Shown here: in pieces, positions 62,448 to 64,000 of the stretch
Numbering within the stretch: the first letter of the stretch is position 1
Layout of the letters: every line of letters starts with the position of its first letter
Source: Pseudomonas entomophila
GTDB lineage: Bacteria > Pseudomonadota > Gammaproteobacteria > Pseudomonadales > Pseudomonadaceae
DNA: 64,000 nucleotides
Direction of reading: 5' to 3'
Assembly (NCBI RefSeq): GCF_018417595.1
Contig: NZ_CP070982.1
Coordinates: forward strand, 2,009,501-2,073,500
Made by a program: the position numbers and the translations under genes
The notes under the pieces: generated by a model
The model's database searches: none
Seen by the model: the letters and a program-made list of their open reading frames with translations, nothing else
What the model was told of the DNA's origin: nothing

Positions 62448-64000
62448 TCAGCTTTCCCGCAACACCGCCAGCGGGCTGGCATTGAGTGCCCGACGTGTTC
62501 CGATTACACCGGCACCGCCGACCAAAATTGCGCCTGCCAGTGGCAGCAGCAGTAACCATGGGTGCGGTGCCCAGTGCAGGTCGAAGGCATAGCGATACAG
62601 TGCCCAGGTGATCAGTTCGCAACCCAGTGCGGCCAGCACGCCGCTGGCCGCCCCGAGCAGGCCGAACTCGATGCGCCGCGCCTTGACCAGCAGCGGTCGC
62701 GTAGCCCCCAGCGCACGCAGCAGCGCCCCCTGGCGGATACGCTCGTCGAGTGTCGCCTGCAGTCCGGCGAACAACACCGCCAGTCCGGCCGCCAGCACGA
62801 ACAACAGCACATACTCCACCGCCAGGGTGACCTGGGCGAGGATGCTGCGCAGTTGGGCGAGCAGGGCATCGACCTGGAGGATGGTCACCGCCGGGAAGGC
62901 GCGTGACAGGGCCACCACTTCCTGGTCATGCCCTGGCGCCAGGTAGAAGCTGGTCAGGTAGGTGGTGGGCAGCCCCTGCAAGGTGCCGGGTTGGAAGATC
63001 ATGTAGAAGTTCGGCTGGAAGCTGTCCCAGTGCACCGTGCGCAGGCTGCTGACGCGGGCCTGGCGTTGCTGGCCGCCGATGTCGAAGGTCAGCAGGTCGC
63101 CCAATTGCAGCTTGAGGCTCTGGGCCAGTTCTGCCTCCACGGAGACGCCGGGCACCTGGTCGCTGGAAGGTGCCTGTTGCCACCAGGTGCCGGCACTCAG
63201 GGCATTGCCCTGGGGCAACTCGGCCGCCCAGGTGAGGCTGAGGTCGCGCTGGATGGCGCGCTCGCCGGTGGACTCCTTGCTCACCAACTGACGGACCGGT
63301 TGATCGCCGATGTGCGTGAGGCGCCCGGGTATCACCGGGTACAGCGGCGCGGAAGTGGCATTGATCTGTGCCAGGCGCTCGGCGAAGGGCTGGCGATCGT
63401 CGGCGAGAATGTTCAGGGCGAAATGGTTGGGGGCATCCTTGGGCAACTGTGCCTGCCAGGTGTCGAGCAGTTCCGCGCGCAGCAAGGCGACCAGCCCCAT
63501 GGCCAGCAGGATCAGGCCGAAGGCCAAGGTCTGGCCGGCGGCGGCCAGCGGGTGACGCAGCAACTGCCCCAGTCCCAGGCGCCAGGGGAGTGGGGCGTCG
63601 GCCAGAAGGCGGCGCAGGTTACGTAGCCCGAGCAGCAGCAGGCCGCCGAGCAGCAGGGCGGCGATCAACCCGCCACCGAGCAAGGCGAAGGTGAGCAGCA
63701 AGTCCAGGCTCAGGCGCCACATGATCAGGCCTAGGGCAAGCAGGGCGGCGCCATACACCAGCCAACTGCTGGGAGGGATCGGTAGCAAGTCGCGACGCAG
63801 TACACGCAAGGGCGGTACCCGGCCCAAGGCAGCCAGTGGGGGCAGGGCGAAACCGGCCAGTGCCACCAGGCCGGTACCGATCCCGGCCAGCGCTGGCGTG
63901 AGGCCGCCGGGTGGTACCTGGCTGGGCAGCAGGCCGGCAAGCAGGTGGAACAGCCCCAGTTGCGCCAGCCAGCCAAGCAGGGCGCCAGCGAGTGCCGCGG
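62448..64000 (-). CDS. FtsX-type ABC transporter permease, N-terminus outside window
   Basis: The C-terminal 517 or so residues of an ABC permease of the MacB/FtsX type (YbbP-like). Repeated FtsX blocks are visible, with membrane segments VLLFVLAAGLAVLFAGLQAT and LLLPLAGAILVGGAGVIGTR and the conserved RQGALLRALGATRPLL, plus a large periplasmic loop. The frame continues to the window edge, so the N-terminus and the partner ATPase lie to the right. Substrate unknown. Confidence 0.85.
   Translation of the reverse strand, partial: AALAGALLGWLAQLGLFHLLAGLLPSQVPPGGLTPALAGIGTGLVALAGFALPPLAALGRVPPLRVLRRDLLPIPPSSWLVYGAALLALGLIMWRLSLDLLLTFALLGGGLIAALLLGGLLLLGLRNLRRLLADAPLPWRLGLGQLLRHPLAAAGQTLAFGLILLAMGLVALLRAELLDTWQAQLPKDAPNHFALNILADDRQPFAERLAQINATSAPLYPVIPGRLTHIGDQPVRQLVSKESTGERAIQRDLSLTWAAELPQGNALSAGTWWQQAPSSDQVPGVSVEAELAQSLKLQLGDLLTFDIGGQQRQARVSSLRTVHWDSFQPNFYMIFQPGTLQGLPTTYLTSFYLAPGHDQEVVALSRAFPAVTILQVDALLAQLRSILAQVTLAVEYVLLFVLAAGLAVLFAGLQATLDERIRQGALLRALGATRPLLVKARRIEFGLLGAASGVLAALGCELITWALYRYAFDLHWAPHPWLLLLPLAGAILVGGAGVIGTRRALNASPLAVLRES

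Overview
The window is chromosomal DNA of a Pseudomonas, most likely of the P. putida group. The evidence is the high GC content, the gene order tig-clpP-clpX-lon-hupB-ppiD, the pairs of inverted GTAGGAGCGGCTT-type REP elements between genes, and the many chemotaxis and c-di-GMP genes. All functions below are read from sequence motifs and gene context; no database search was run.

Left core (1-31.1 kb). A truncated dicarboxylate symporter, a small XRE regulator, and an Aer-like receptor followed by a PAS-GGDEF-EAL protein come first. Next is a cationic amino-acid unit on the minus strand: Lrp regulator, ABC ATPase, two permeases, binding protein, ornithine cyclodeaminase and a CtlX-type hydrolase, consistent with arginine/citrulline/ornithine use. 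After folD lies a tRNA cluster Arg-His-Leu-His, then the protein-quality-control block tig, clpP, clpX, lon, hupB, ppiD. Housekeeping genes follow: patatin, lipoprotein, CHAD, thioesterase, Mpo1-like, a chemoreceptor, TatD, MltF-like and DoxX. Just before greB there is a structured leader that fits a SAM-II riboswitch with long loops, upstream of a small gene of unknown function.

Island (31,255-62,004, about 30.75 kb). The chromosomal greB is cut in two exactly at the codons for the coiled-coil tip; joining 31,254 to 62,006 restores a 157-codon greB. The island carries its own complete, diverged greB just inside the left end, 29 bp behind a three-gene operon that matches the gamma-mobile-trio (gmtY-gmtZ-gmtX). 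Both island ends carry related imperfect inverted repeats. The cargo has two parts. The first (38-48 kb, AT-richer) looks like a defence region: an SF2 helicase with an unknown partner and an XRE regulator whose intergenic region has a perfect 14-bp palindrome; two genes with MbcA/ParS-like C-termini; several small unknown genes; and three genes with AbiU2, Abi-C or HEPN-like features. The second (48.4-61.8 kb) is a large arsenic cluster. It holds an arsO-like gene and the convergent operon arsC/arsR/arsC/acr3/arsH/phosphatase/GAPDH/arsJ, a divergent arsR2-arsO2 pair with matching operators, a flavoprotein with a cysteine-pair tail translationally coupled to arsN1 (arsinothricin acetyltransferase type), and a divergent marR/MFS pair around a 19-bp palindrome. 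A membrane-anchored protein of unknown family sits between them.

Right core (62.0-64.0 kb). The 3' part of the chromosomal greB, a REP pair, and an FtsX-type ABC permease that runs off the window.
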